A stretch of 64,000 nucleotides of DNA from an uncultured Collinsella sp. (GCA_934668695.1 CAKUOD010000001.1:118350-182349); one strand, 5' to 3'; shown: positions 7,754 through 16,565, numbered from the stretch's first letter. Notes: generated by a model from the sequence alone, not told the origin. Translations and numbers: made by a program.

Positions 7754-8374
7754 CTACAGGCGCGCAACGGCGCCGACGGGGCAATTCTCGGCACAGGCAC
7801 CGCAATGCAGGCAATGCTCGGGCTCTATGCGATATGAGTCTCCCGGCTCGATGCACTTCTGAGGGCAGTGCTCAAGGCAGGCGCCGCAACCGATACACGC
7901 ATCGGCATCGATGCAGAAGCCCTTGGCGGGCGCAGGTGCCATGCTCTCGTCCAAGGTAAAGACCGCGCGCTCGATGGGATGAACTCCCAGGTTAAAGTAG
8001 TCGAGCACTATGTTCTCGACCTTAAAGATGATGTTGATCTCGCGCGTATCACCGGGATAAACGTTGGCAAGATACGGCTGCTCGGCATAAATGACATCGC
8101 GCCAGTGAACTTGCTCTGAATCCGGAGCGGGGGCGGCAACGCCGGACATGCGAATCATCTCGTTAAACCGCGTGTGGACGAGCGTTTGGACACGCCCGTC
8201 GGCCATAAGCTGACGAGCCATCTCCTTGCCACGTGCCGTGAGAAAGTAGACAGTACGGGGCTCGTAATGGACAGCGCTCACGCAGCGAATTTGCGGCGCG
8301 CCACTTTCGTCCACGGTTGTCAGAGAGAGCGTCCCGGCAAGCTGCATCTTCTTGAGACAAGTCTGAGCATCCAT
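7754..8374 (-). CDS. Pyridoxamine-phosphate-oxidase-like protein with C-terminal 2x4Fe-4S ferredoxin
   Basis: 206 residues; AGGAGG precedes the ATG at 8374. Residues about 1-140 resemble a split-barrel flavin-binding (PNPOx-like) domain (GTLSLTTVDESGAPQIRCVSAVHY, ARGKEMARQLMADGRVQTLVHT). Residues about 150-206 carry two ferredoxin motifs, CIGCGACLEHCPQKC and CLHCGACAENCP. The middle gene of the RiPP unit, it sits 24 bases after the precursor gene and 46 bases before the maturase. I infer that it supplies electrons, perhaps via FMN, to the radical SAM enzyme or performs a second modification. Flavin binding is not shown by any single motif. Confidence 0.8.
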   Translation of the reverse strand: MDAQTCLKKMQLAGTLSLTTVDESGAPQIRCVSAVHYEPRTVYFLTARGKEMARQLMADGRVQTLVHTRFNEMIRMSGVAAPAPDSEQVHWRDVIYAEQPYLANVYPGDTREINIIFKVENIVLDYFNLGVHPIERAVFTLDESMAPAPAKGFCIDADACIGCGACLEHCPQKCIEPGDSYRIEPEHCLHCGACAENCPVGAVARL

Positions 8375-8398
8375 TACGAGTCCCCTCCTAACGATTGC

Positions 8399-8632
8399 CT
8401 ACTGAGCGTCCGCAGCGCCGCAAGCGGTGCCGCAGGCAGGAGCAGCAGCCGGATCAGCGGAGCCGCAGGCAGGGGCAGCAGCCGGGTCAGCAGAGCCGCA
8501 GGCAGGAGCGGCCACCGGATCGGCAGAACCGCAAGCGGGAGCGGCCTTGGGGTCGGCGGAGCCGCAAGCGGGCGCAGGATCGGCAGTACCGCAGGAGGCG
8601 AAAGCGGCAACGTTCTCAAGATTCTCGGACAT
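8399..8632 (-). CDS. RiPP precursor peptide with repeated ACGSADP units (ACGX-repeat type)
   Basis: 77 residues. AAAGGAAAT precedes the ATG at 8632. A 13-residue leader (MSENLENVAAFAS) is followed by a core with Cys at 14, 23, 34, 45, 56, 67 and 71. Asp lies four residues after Cys at 14, 23, 34, 45, 56 and 71, giving six Cx3D motifs. From Cys23 the unit ACGSADPxAAP recurs every 11 residues. The Cys67 unit breaks the rule (CGTAC). The core is nearly only Ala, Gly, Pro, Ser, Cys and Asp. Cx3D repeats are the substrate pattern of thioether-forming (ranthipeptide, freyrasin-like) maturases. The peptide heads an operon with a radical SAM/SPASM gene. The long open reading in other frames across the repeat is a GC-rich shadow. 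Confidence 0.88.
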   Translation of the reverse strand: MSENLENVAAFASCGTADPAPACGSADPKAAPACGSADPVAAPACGSADPAAAPACGSADPAAAPACGTACGAADAQ

Positions 8633-8693
8633 GGCATTTCCTTTCGGTCGAGGATGGCCGGGCGAAGCCATCCAGTTTTTGACGCTCTTTGCG

Positions 8694-8722
8694 TCTATAT
8701 GCATCATGCAAAAAGTGCGCAA
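8694..8722 (-). promoter_or_regulatory. Candidate promoter of the RiPP operon
   Basis: Reading the minus strand, TTGCGC (8717-8722) and TATAGA (8694-8699) are separated by 17 bases and lie about 60 bases before the precursor ATG. The match to the consensus is weak in the -35. Confidence 0.35.
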
Positions 8723-8754
8723 CGACAAAAAGAAGGCACCAATCTATTAGCCAG

Positions 8755-8768
8755 TTACCAAAAGGTAA
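8755..8768. promoter_or_regulatory. Candidate HxlR operator in the divergent promoter region
   Basis: TTACC-AAAA-GGTAA is a perfect 5-bp inverted repeat between the RiPP operon and the divergent HxlR gene, upstream of an extended -10 (TGCGATAAT, 8793-8801) for the HxlR gene. Position fits a regulator acting on both directions. Confidence 0.4.
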
Positions 8769-8831
8769 GTAGTAGCCGCAAACGACAGCGGCTGCGATAA
8801 TGAAAGCTGTCCACACGATTGAGGAGTCTCC

Positions 8832-9164
8832 ATGCTTACCAAAGAAGAACTGCCTCCCTGCCCTGTTGCCACGTGTTTTCAACTCTTTGGCAACAAGTGG
8901 AAGATCTATATCATCCAGCAGCTCATTAACCATCCCATGGGCTTCAACGCACTGCACCGCGCTATTCCCGGCATTAGCCAAAAGGTACTCTCGTCCAACC
9001 TCAAGGAAATGGATACCGCGGGCCTCATTACGCGCACCGTCATCCCCGAGACGCCCATCCGCACCGAATATGCGCTTAGCGAGCTGGGCCACAGCCTCAT
9101 GCCCATCATCGATTCCCTAGTGGAATGGGGCACCGACTATCAGCAGCTCGTGCGAAACTCCTAA
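8832..9164 (+). CDS. HxlR-family winged-helix regulator
   Basis: 110 residues with GAGGAG before the ATG. The family's hallmarks are present: CPVATCFQLFGNKWKIYII near the N-terminus, then FNALHRAIPGISQKVLSSNLKEMDTAGLI, the wing T.YALSELGHSL and a terminal dimer helix. HxlR regulators often sense electrophiles or redox state through an N-terminal Cys; here Cys10 and Cys15 are candidates. Transcribed away from the RiPP operon with a 199-base shared upstream region, it is the likely regulator of that operon. Confidence 0.9.
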   Translation: MLTKEELPPCPVATCFQLFGNKWKIYIIQQLINHPMGFNALHRAIPGISQKVLSSNLKEMDTAGLITRTVIPETPIRTEYALSELGHSLMPIIDSLVEWGTDYQQLVRNS

Positions 9165-9187
9165 CAGCGGCGGGCTTCTGCAAATTG

Positions 9188-9218
9188 AGCGCCGTGGGGC
9201 ATATCGCTCCACGGCGCT
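9188..9218 (+). terminator. Intrinsic terminator of the HxlR gene
   Basis: AGCGCCGTGG (9188-9197) pairs perfectly with 9209-9218 over an 11-base loop and is followed by TACCTTTTTG. Confidence 0.8.
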
Positions 9219-9305
9219 TACCTTTTTGTGCCTTCTTTTGAAGAAACGAGTTAGGCCGCACACTACTGTCGAATGAAACCATCTCAATCGAACAGGAGGT
9301 CGGCC

Positions 9306-10091
9306 ATGAATCAGGCAGAGCGCCGTGTTTGGCTTATCAAGGCATTGCTCGATGAGCGACCAGACGGGCGCAGCATTGCTGTACCTGCCGGAGCCAACGA
9401 ACAACGCGATTTGCTCAGAGCCCTCATGAACGTACGCCCGCCCGAGGCGCTTGCGGCCGAGACGCTCGACATACAAGACACCTACTTGCAGCAACGCCTT
9501 CTTGAGCGCGACGGAGCAACCGGTGCTGACACGCTCCCCTACCGCGATCGCGTTGCCATCTGGCGCGGCGACATTACGCTGCTTAAGGCCGACGCCATCG
9601 TCAATGCCGCCAACAGTCAGATGCTCGGCTGCTTTGTGCCAGGGCATCGCTGCATCGACAACGCTATCCACACCTACGCCGGCATGCAGTTACGTCTGGC
9701 GTGCGCCAATCTCATGAACGAGCAAGGGCACGAGGAACCAACGGCGCGTGTCAAGGTCACACCGGCGTTCAACCTGCCCAGCAGCTACGTTTTCCACACC
9801 GTCGGCCCCATCGTGCCCAGCCATAAGCCTGGCCCGCGCGAGGAATTGCTGCTACGCCGCTGCTACACCAGCTGCCTGGAAGAAGCGACACGCCGAGGAC
9901 TCGGCACGCTTGCATTCTGCTGCATCTCGACGGGCGTGTTTGGTTATCCGCAAGATGCCGCCGCGCGCGTGGCCATCGATACCGTTCGTCATCATCTAGA
10001 CCATAACGACCCCAACCTTAAGGTGATCTTCAATGTTTTTCTCGCGTCTGACGAGGCAATCTACCGCAGCCTTCTCCAAACAAATCGATAA
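9306..10091 (+). CDS. Zinc-type macrodomain protein-ADP-ribose hydrolase
   Basis: 261 residues from ATG 9306 (AGGAGG upstream). The macrodomain occupies about residues 85-255: GDITLLKADAIVNAANSQML, then GCFVPGHRCIDN with the Cys109/His114/Cys116 arrangement of the zinc-containing subgroup, and CISTGVFGYP for the pyrophosphate loop. An N-terminal helical region of about 80 residues is usual for these proteins. It removes ADP-ribose from protein. Its last 59 bases overlap the following sirtuin gene in another reading frame, so the two are co-translated. This pairing is known for the SirTM-Macro module that controls ADP-ribosylation of a lipoyl carrier protein. Confidence 0.9.
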   Translation: MNQAERRVWLIKALLDERPDGRSIAVPAGANEQRDLLRALMNVRPPEALAAETLDIQDTYLQQRLLERDGATGADTLPYRDRVAIWRGDITLLKADAIVNAANSQMLGCFVPGHRCIDNAIHTYAGMQLRLACANLMNEQGHEEPTARVKVTPAFNLPSSYVFHTVGPIVPSHKPGPREELLLRRCYTSCLEEATRRGLGTLAFCCISTGVFGYPQDAAARVAIDTVRHHLDHNDPNLKVIFNVFLASDEAIYRSLLQTNR

Positions 10092-10917
10092 GCTCCGAGC
10101 TGCACTCGATGCATCTGACGCCGTGGTAATCGGTGCCGGAGCAGGACTCTCGACCGCCGCCGGATACACCTATTCGGGCGAGCGATTCGACGAGCTCTTT
10201 GGCGACTTTGCCGCACGCTACGGCTTTACCGATATGTATTCCGGTGGCTTCTATCCCTATGGTTCGCTCGAGGAGTACTGGGCGTTTTGGAGCCGCTACA
10301 TCATGTGCAACCGATACGATCCCGTACCGACGCCGCTCTACGAACAGCTCTTGAGCATAGTGCGCGGGCGCGATTACTTTGTGCTGACCACAAACGTGGA
10401 CCATTGTTTCCAGCGCGCCGGCTTTGACAAGCAGCGACTCTTCTACACGCAGGGAGACTACGGCCTGTTCCAGTGCAGCAAACCCTGCTGCCAGGAGACA
10501 TGGGACAACGAAGAGCTCGTACGCCATATGGTCGCCGCTCAACAGGACCTGCGCATTCCATCTACGCTCGTGCCCCACTGCCCCCACTGTGGCGCCCCGC
10601 TTACGATGAACCTGCGCGCCGACGATACGTTTGTGCAGGATAAGGGGTGGCACGCTGCAGCCGATCGCTACCAGGACTTTTTGCGCCGTCACAGCAACAT
10701 GCGCGTTCTGTTCTTGGAGCTTGGCGTAGGCGGCAACACGCCCGTCATCATCAAGTATCCGTTTTGGCAGATGACGGCCAAAAACGAGAACGCCACGTAT
10801 GCATGCGTCAACCTTGGCGAGGCAGTCGCTCCGACAGAAATCGCCAATCGCAGCATTCTGATCGACGCCAGCGCGGAGCGCGTGTTGAATGCACTTGCCG
10901 TCCAAGCCATCAGATAG
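10033..10917 (+). CDS. Class M sirtuin (SirTM), protein ADP-ribosyltransferase
   Basis: 294 residues. NAD-binding GAGAGLSTAAGYTYSG is at residues 34-49 and TTNVDHCF at 119-126. The catalytic His of deacetylase sirtuins is replaced by Gln140 in FYTQGDYG, as in class M enzymes, which transfer ADP-ribose instead of deacetylating. Zinc ligands are CSKPCC and CPHCG (near 148-186). The start ATG lies inside the macrodomain gene. In staphylococci and streptococci the partners GcvH-L and a lipoate ligase LplA2 are in the same operon; neither is next to this pair, so the substrate must be encoded elsewhere or differ. Confidence 0.9.
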   Translation: MFFSRLTRQSTAAFSKQIDKLRAALDASDAVVIGAGAGLSTAAGYTYSGERFDELFGDFAARYGFTDMYSGGFYPYGSLEEYWAFWSRYIMCNRYDPVPTPLYEQLLSIVRGRDYFVLTTNVDHCFQRAGFDKQRLFYTQGDYGLFQCSKPCCQETWDNEELVRHMVAAQQDLRIPSTLVPHCPHCGAPLTMNLRADDTFVQDKGWHAAADRYQDFLRRHSNMRVLFLELGVGGNTPVIIKYPFWQMTAKNENATYACVNLGEAVAPTEIANRSILIDASAERVLNALAVQAIR

Positions 10918-10942
10918 CAGGGAGCAACATCGCCCTAAACGT

Positions 10943-10995
10943 GTACACCAGCATCCAAAAACGACATTTTTCGACATCTTTGGATGCTGGTGCAC
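10943..10995. repeat. Palindromic intergenic repeat, copy 3
   Basis: Arms 10943-10959 and 10979-10995 match copies 1 and 2 with one internal mismatch, and the centre ACGACATTTTTCGACATC is conserved. It sits between the convergent sirtuin and dus genes. The AGGTAGTCAT tail of the other copies is absent. Confidence 0.85.
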
Positions 10996-11052
10996 AACTT
11001 TTTGCATGGGCATCGCGCAGTGATCCGTTTTCCTCCGTCCCCTTCGGATCAA

Positions 11053-12006
11053 TTAGCCGTGGAAGCGGGCTATGGGTGCAAGTGGCTGCTCGCGAAAGAC
11101 GCGCTCGACGGCGGCGCGGTATTCGTCGACCTTTTTGGTCTTACGCACAAGCTTGTGAACGGTAGCGGGGTCGTCGAAAGCGCACTTGGCGTAGAACCAC
11201 CACTCCTTCATGCGAAAGACCGCATTGCCGCCAATCTCGTCCGCATAGGCTGCAAACAGCGTGTCGTGGAAGCGCTGCAGCTCAGCAGCCGTTGCAGCAG
11301 GGCCGCCCTTGACCATGCGAGCGAGCGCGGGATTCGCGAGCAGGCCACGCCCCAACATCACATGGCGCGTGCCGGGATAGGCCTCCACCAGCGCGTCCAT
11401 ATCCTCAAGATCGAAAATGTCGCCGTTATAGGCCACGGGGAACGGCGCACGCTCCAGCGTCTCGCCATAAAACTCTTTGCGCGGCGAGCCCGTATAGCGG
11501 TCCTTCTGTACGCGCGGATGCACGATCAGCTCTGCCAGCGGCATGCGGCAATACAGATCGAGCACGCGCTCGTATTCGTCGTCACTCTCCAGCCCCAGCC
11601 TGGTCTTTACCGATACCGGCAACGGCGACCGCTCGCACACATCGCTCAAGAACACCTCGAGCTCGTCGAGATTACGCAAGAAACCCGAGCCCTTGCCCTT
11701 GGCAACAACCGTTCCCGAGGGACAACCCAGGTTGAGATTGACCTCGCGGTAGCCCATGTCGGCGAGCACCTGTGCCGCCCATACAAACTCGTCCGCATTC
11801 TTGGACATCAGCTGAGGCACTACGTTGAGCCCCTGGTTATTGGCAGGATCAATCTCCTTAAACGCCTTGCCGCCAAAGCGGTTTCCCACCCGCGGCGGCG
11901 GCAAAAACGGCGTGTAATAACAATCGAGCGCACCGAAGCACTCCGCATGCACGCGGCGGAACACATGCCCGGTAATCCCCTCCATAGGGGCCAGCGAAAG
12001 TTTCAT
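11053..12006 (-). CDS. tRNA-dihydrouridine synthase
   Basis: 317 residues. MKLSLAPMEGITGHVFRR is the usual FMN-binding start of Dus proteins. LNLGCPSGTVVAKGKGSGFL holds the catalytic Cys (LGCP), followed by PVSVKTRLG, ELIVHPRVQKDRYTG and GYNGDIFD/VMLGRGLLANP. It reduces specific uridines in the tRNA D-loop with FMN and NADPH. Length fits the bacterial family; I cannot assign DusB or DusC. It lies downstream of the large ABC exporter on the same strand but is separated by an 11-bp hairpin, so it is probably a separate transcript. Confidence 0.9.
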   Translation of the reverse strand: MKLSLAPMEGITGHVFRRVHAECFGALDCYYTPFLPPPRVGNRFGGKAFKEIDPANNQGLNVVPQLMSKNADEFVWAAQVLADMGYREVNLNLGCPSGTVVAKGKGSGFLRNLDELEVFLSDVCERSPLPVSVKTRLGLESDDEYERVLDLYCRMPLAELIVHPRVQKDRYTGSPRKEFYGETLERAPFPVAYNGDIFDLEDMDALVEAYPGTRHVMLGRGLLANPALARMVKGGPAATAAELQRFHDTLFAAYADEIGGNAVFRMKEWWFYAKCAFDDPATVHKLVRKTKKVDEYRAAVERVFREQPLAPIARFHG

Positions 12007-12031
12007 CTACTCTTCTCTCATATCAACGAAC

Positions 12032-12058
12032 GTGACAAAGGGGCTGTCCCTTTGTCAC
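12032..12058. terminator. CAAAGGG-type palindrome, terminator-like
   Basis: GTGACAAAGGG (12032-12042) pairs perfectly with 12048-12058 across a 5-base loop, one base past the ABC exporter stop. It belongs to a family also seen at 56004 and 63342. Confidence 0.7.
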
Positions 12059-12059
12059 A

Positions 12060-15000
12060 TTATTCGGAGCGCAGGGCTTCCACGGGGTCTTTTTTGGATG
12101 CGCTGCGAGCGGGCAGCAGGCCGGCGACCACCGTCAGCAGCACCGAAATCGCAATGAGCACCAGCGCATCCCGTACGGGCAGGCTCATCAGGTTGGGAAC
12201 CTGCTTGGTCGCAAGCGCCCAGGCATTGACCGGGAAGCTCACGAGCACTACCACGACGATAGCGAAAACGCCGGCGATAAGGCCCTCAATAAAGGTCTCG
12301 GCGTTAAACACGTTGGCCACGTTGCGTTTCGACGCGCCGATTGCGCGCAGGATGCCGATCTCCTTTTTGCGCTCCAGCACACTGATGTAGGTGATGATGC
12401 CAATCATGATAGAGCTCACGACCAGGCTGATGCTTACAAACGCGATGAGTACCAAGCTGATGGTGTTCACGATGTCGGTCACCGAACCCATGATGATGCC
12501 CATATAGTCGGTATACGAGATCGCCTGCTCGTCGTGCCCGTTGGCTTTGACCTGCTTGCTATACGCATCGATATGGTCGAGCACGCGCTCCTTGGCCTCA
12601 AAGTCGCGCGGGAAGATCTTAACCGAGATGGGGTCGGCTTCATCCGCATAACCCAGCGTGGCCAGGTTGTTGTCGTAGGTAAGCTGCGATGACTTGGCGT
12701 AGCTCATCATGAGAGAGCTCAGGTCCTCGGCATCCATGTTGAAGTGGATGGCACGGGCAAAGGCACTCGCATCCACGTGCATGGCGCTCGCCAGGTTGGC
12801 AAAACTCGAAGACATCTGCGTCGCCATTTGCCCCATGAGCCCCGCCGCGCCCGCTTTGAGCTGGGACGACACACTCGTCGCAATCTGGTCGCTGATCGCC
12901 TTCATCACCTGGTCCATAGCCTGCTGCAGATACGGAGCCAGCTGCTTTTGCACATAGTCGGTCATCGCCTGCTGCAGACGCTCGGCCAAGGCATCGCCGC
13001 CTAGCGCCTTGAGCTGAGCTAGGCATTGCTGCGCCGCGGCATCGTTCTCAAGATACGCCGAGAACGCGGCGGCAAGCTTCGATGCGTCCTTAAGATCCTC
13101 GGGCGTCAGGGCCTTAAACTGATCCGACTGCATAAAGCCCGTGAACAGCTGGTTGGCGAGCGCCCCCACTTGCTGCATCTGCTCGGGCGTGAGCTCCAAG
13201 CCATCGAAGACGCCCGAGAAATCGGGGGTCGGCGCCTTGGCCATGATGTCGCTGAAGTCGATATCCTTGCCAACGCCCGAAAGGTCGATATCCAACCCGG
13301 ACAAGTCAAGACCCGAAAGATCCATACCGCCGGTCGCACCAGAGAGCGCAGACGCATCGAACGAGAACGCACTCTTGAGCGCCGCCTCGTCCACGCTAAA
13401 CATGCTGCCCAGGTCCACACCCTGCTTGGCCTCGCCCTGCAACTCGTCGAACGTTTTGCCGGTAAAGACATCCGTCTCGGGATGAGCAAGCTGCTCCTGC
13501 ACAATCTTCGAATCGGCCGCGCGCTCCATAAGCTGGCGAGTCAGTGCGTGCGTGTAGGCGATGCCCGGGGACAGCGCACTCGCGTTGGCCGTCTCGTTGG
13601 GTCGCACCACGCCCACGATGCGCACGTCGATGCCGTCGGCAACCTTGGCTGCCATAAAGTCGGCGTCGCCAGACATGTCAGTCCACGTGCCTGTCTCGTC
13701 ATTTTTTCGATAGGCATCGGCCGGCGACAACACCTTAAACGTCGTGGACAGCGCATCGTCGTAGGTAAAGTCGGTGTCAGTCTGGGACGTTTCGACCCCG
13801 CCGTCAGCCGTCATGGCACTGTTAACCAGGTCGTTGAGCTCATCGATATCCAGTGCGCCGATGCTATAGAGCGTGTAGTCGCCCACCGTGCCACGGCTCG
13901 AAAGCACCATCACGGCCTCGTTGGCAGACGTGGGCCAATGACCGGCGACAACATCGTACTGGCTGTCGAGCAGGCTCTGGTCGTCAATCATCTCGTTGAA
14001 GACCGAGGTTCCCATGGAATCCATGCTCACCGTCGCCGCCGAGCTCGCGCCGCCGCTCATAGCCTCGGTCATCGCGTTGGGCACCAGCCGGACGGGTTTC
14101 TCGTCGCCCTTGCCCGCTCGATACACAACCGGCGTCACGCCATAGCCGTACTGAATGGCATTAATCTCTTTGTCGATACCATCGCCGCCATCGTCAAGCC
14201 ACGCCTTAAAGCTCGTCATGTCGTTGGACTTGACGCTCGCGAACATGTCCTTTACAGCCGTGATCACGGGAATCTTATCGGTTCCTTTAGCCTTGCTACC
14301 AGAACTGTCGGTCGAATCCTCCTCCGACGTGCCATCATCCGCAGTCCCCTGCCCGCCCATCATGGACGACAGGTCGTAGTCCTGCTTGGAGATGGTAAGC
14401 GGGTAGCTCGAGAGCGTGTCCTCCTCGACCTTTTTGATGTAACCGTTTACGCCGTTGGAAAGCGCCAGAATCGCCGCGATGCCGATGATGCCGATGGACC
14501 CCGCAAAGGCCGTCATGGCCGTGCGGCCTTTCTTGGTCATGAGATTGCGTGCCGAAAGCCCCAAAGCCGTCACAAAGCTCATCGAGGTTTTGCGCGTGGG
14601 CTTGGCCTCACGGCGCGTAGCCTCGGCAACGTCGAAGGAGTCGGAATCATCGGTGATCTTGCCGTCCGCCAAGTTAACGATACGCGTGGCGTATTGGTAC
14701 GCCAGCTCGGGATTGTGCGTGACCATGATGACCAGGCGATCGCGCGCAACCTCCTTGAGCAAGTCCATGACCTGTACGGACGTTGTCGAGTCCAGGGCGC
14801 CGGTCGGCTCGTCTGCCAACACGATCTCGGGGTCGTTGATGAGGGCGCGAGCAATGGCCACGCGCTGCATCTGTCCGCCCGAAAGCTGGCTCGGGCGCTT
14901 GTTCACATGCTCGCCCAGGCCAACTGCCTCAAGCGCCTCGCGCGCACGCTGACGACGCTCGGCATGGCCCACACCCGTAAGCGTAAGCGCCAGCTCCACG

Positions 15001-15308
15001 TTTTCCAAGATAGTCTGGTGCGGAATGAGGTTATAGCTCTGGAAGACGAAGCCGATGCGGTTGTTTCGGTAGGCGTCCCAATCGCGATCGCGGAAGTCCT
15101 TGGTCGAAATACCGTCGATGAGCAAATCGCCGGAATCGAAATGATCCAGTCCGCCAATAACGTTGAGCATCGTAGTTTTGCCCGAGCCCGAGGGACCCAG
15201 AATGGCCACGAACTCGCTATCGCGAAAAGCCAGGGTCACGTTATCGAGCGCCACCTGCGTAAACGACTGCGTGACGTACCTTTTGCAAATATCTTTGAGT
15301 TCCAGCAT
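12060..15308 (-). CDS. MacB/LolD-like ABC transporter, ATPase fused to FtsX-type permease with a very long external domain
   Basis: 1082 residues from ATG 15308 (GAGAGG upstream; a TTG nine bases earlier is less likely). Residues about 1-225 are the ATPase: [10 protein letters not shown]-loop [37 protein letters not shown] and THNPEL. A membrane segment follows near 265-285 ([18 protein letters not shown]). Then comes a roughly 600-residue extracytoplasmic region rich in Asp, Ser, Ala and Gln with amphipathic helices, and finally three C-terminal FtsX segments with [15 protein letters not shown] and [18 protein letters not shown]. Such fusions export peptides or act on the envelope by mechanotransmission. 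The external domain is much larger than in MacB. No linked regulator or substrate is visible. Confidence 0.88.
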   Translation of the reverse strand: MLELKDICKRYVTQSFTQVALDNVTLAFRDSEFVAILGPSGSGKTTMLNVIGGLDHFDSGDLLIDGISTKDFRDRDWDAYRNNRIGFVFQSYNLIPHQTILENVELALTLTGVGHAERRQRAREALEAVGLGEHVNKRPSQLSGGQMQRVAIARALINDPEIVLADEPTGALDSTTSVQVMDLLKEVARDRLVIMVTHNPELAYQYATRIVNLADGKITDDSDSFDVAEATRREAKPTRKTSMSFVTALGLSARNLMTKKGRTAMTAFAGSIGIIGIAAILALSNGVNGYIKKVEEDTLSSYPLTISKQDYDLSSMMGGQGTADDGTSEEDSTDSSGSKAKGTDKIPVITAVKDMFASVKSNDMTSFKAWLDDGGDGIDKEINAIQYGYGVTPVVYRAGKGDEKPVRLVPNAMTEAMSGGASSAATVSMDSMGTSVFNEMIDDQSLLDSQYDVVAGHWPTSANEAVMVLSSRGTVGDYTLYSIGALDIDELNDLVNSAMTADGGVETSQTDTDFTYDDALSTTFKVLSPADAYRKNDETGTWTDMSGDADFMAAKVADGIDVRIVGVVRPNETANASALSPGIAYTHALTRQLMERAADSKIVQEQLAHPETDVFTGKTFDELQGEAKQGVDLGSMFSVDEAALKSAFSFDASALSGATGGMDLSGLDLSGLDIDLSGVGKDIDFSDIMAKAPTPDFSGVFDGLELTPEQMQQVGALANQLFTGFMQSDQFKALTPEDLKDASKLAAAFSAYLENDAAAQQCLAQLKALGGDALAERLQQAMTDYVQKQLAPYLQQAMDQVMKAISDQIATSVSSQLKAGAAGLMGQMATQMSSSFANLASAMHVDASAFARAIHFNMDAEDLSSLMMSYAKSSQLTYDNNLATLGYADEADPISVKIFPRDFEAKERVLDHIDAYSKQVKANGHDEQAISYTDYMGIIMGSVTDIVNTISLVLIAFVSISLVVSSIMIGIITYISVLERKKEIGILRAIGASKRNVANVFNAETFIEGLIAGVFAIVVVVLVSFPVNAWALATKQVPNLMSLPVRDALVLIAISVLLTVVAGLLPARSASKKDPVEALRSE

Positions 15309-15462
15309 GGACGGCAACCTCTCCCGCGCGGGCGCACTCGCCCGCTCTCCCCCGCCGTTCGTATTCGACGCGTTTTTCCTACTCTATTCCCATTTTTTTG
15401 CCGACACCAGTGAGGAATGTAGGGAACCGCATCAAAAAACGAACGGGACGGCGCCTAAAAGA

Positions 15463-15484
15463 AGAGGTCCCGAGCGGGACCTCT
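15463..15484 (-). terminator. Terminator of the TlpA-NapH-CXXC operon
   Basis: A perfect 10-bp inverted repeat (AGAGGTCCCG / CGGGACCTCT) about 80 bases beyond the TlpA-like gene, followed on the minus strand by CTTTTAG. Confidence 0.6.
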
Positions 15485-15563
15485 ATATGGTGGAGATTAT
15501 CTTGAAAGGTAGCGGACTACTTCGCACAGCGACACACGATCCTCGCTATGCTTTACGCGTTTT

Positions 15564-16535
15564 TTACTGCTCGCTATTCGCAATCGCCTGGTCGATAAGC
15601 TTGTCGAGTGCTGCGCGCTGCTCGGCGGAGCTGATGGCTCCCACGATTGGATCCCCTACGATGTTGCCATTCTGATCGATGACATACGTTGTCGGGAACG
15701 AGAACAAATTTGACGTAAACTTACCGGCCTCGCTATCCGACTTGAACCAGATGTTCTTATATGTCACGCCCTTCTTGCTCAGCACGTCCTTGGCATCTGC
15801 AATCTCGCCCTTGTTGCCATCGAGCGTAAAGGAATTGACGCCTACGACCTGGCCGCCCTTCTCGGCAAGCTCCTTATTCAGATCCTCAAGATCGCCCAGC
15901 TCGCCCACGCACGGCTTGCAAGTGGTAAACCAGAAGTTCATGACGGTGACCTTGCTCTTAGAGAACAGCTCGTCGCTGCTCACGTCGTTGCCGTCCAGGT
16001 CCTTGCCCGTAAAGCTAGGGAACTTCGTCGCCTCGCTCGAAGCATTGGCGCCAGCCGTCATGCCAGCGGCCGAAGCGTCAACGCTCTCGCCTGCGCTCGG
16101 CGTGCTTCCACAGCCGGGGAACTCCTTTTCCAGGCCCTCAAGCTTGTCCTCGATCTCCTTGATCTGCTGCGCGCCGGCCTTGAGCGTCTTCAGCTCATCT
16201 GTCGTAAACTCGTCCTTGGCGCCGTCGATGGTCTTGAGCAGGAAATCGCCGTAATTGCTGCCGTCCTCAATCATTGTCGACTCTTTATTTGCCGCATTGA
16301 ATACCTTTTCCCACAGCGCATTATCACTCGAAAGGATATCGTTCTCTTTTTGCATGAGCTTCGCATACAGCTCGGCAGCCTCGTCGGCGTTGGCCGGCTC
16401 TTGCGCAATGAGCTCCGCGATCTTAGGATCGGAGCCCGTAGATTCGCTCGCGTTGCCACCGGGCGCCGAACACGCCACAAGACACAAGGCCAGCACCGGC
16501 ACCATAAACAGGGCCGCAATCTTAGAAAGCTTCAT
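15564..16535 (-). CDS. TlpA-like thiol-disulfide oxidoreductase lipoprotein
   Basis: 323 residues from the second ATG (16535), which has GGAGG at normal distance; the ATG six bases earlier is too close to it. A lipobox LVACS gives a lipid anchor. Residues about 30-165 form an acidic helical region with a lone CGS, and the C-terminal 150 residues are a thioredoxin fold (VTVMNFWFTTCKPCVGELGDL) with active-site CKPC and cis-Pro FPTTYVIDQNGNIVG. It probably reduces or exchanges disulfides on the outer face of the membrane. Transcribed after the NapH-like ferredoxin gene (30-base gap) in a three-gene unit. Confidence 0.88.
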   Translation of the reverse strand: MKLSKIAALFMVPVLALCLVACSAPGGNASESTGSDPKIAELIAQEPANADEAAELYAKLMQKENDILSSDNALWEKVFNAANKESTMIEDGSNYGDFLLKTIDGAKDEFTTDELKTLKAGAQQIKEIEDKLEGLEKEFPGCGSTPSAGESVDASAAGMTAGANASSEATKFPSFTGKDLDGNDVSSDELFSKSKVTVMNFWFTTCKPCVGELGDLEDLNKELAEKGGQVVGVNSFTLDGNKGEIADAKDVLSKKGVTYKNIWFKSDSEAGKFTSNLFSFPTTYVIDQNGNIVGDPIVGAISSAEQRAALDKLIDQAIANSEQ

Positions 16536-16565
16536 GGTCATTCCTCCGTTTTGTCGAAGCTTGTT

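Noticed and set aside
8399..8632. Regular DNA repeats resembling a minisatellite or CRISPR array
   Set aside because: The 33-base period is the coding repeat of the precursor peptide; units lack constant repeats with variable spacers.
12060..15413. Long open frame of 795 codons opposite the ABC exporter
   Set aside because: Low-complexity Arg/His-rich translation typical of a GC-rich antisense frame; the exporter motifs are on the minus strand.
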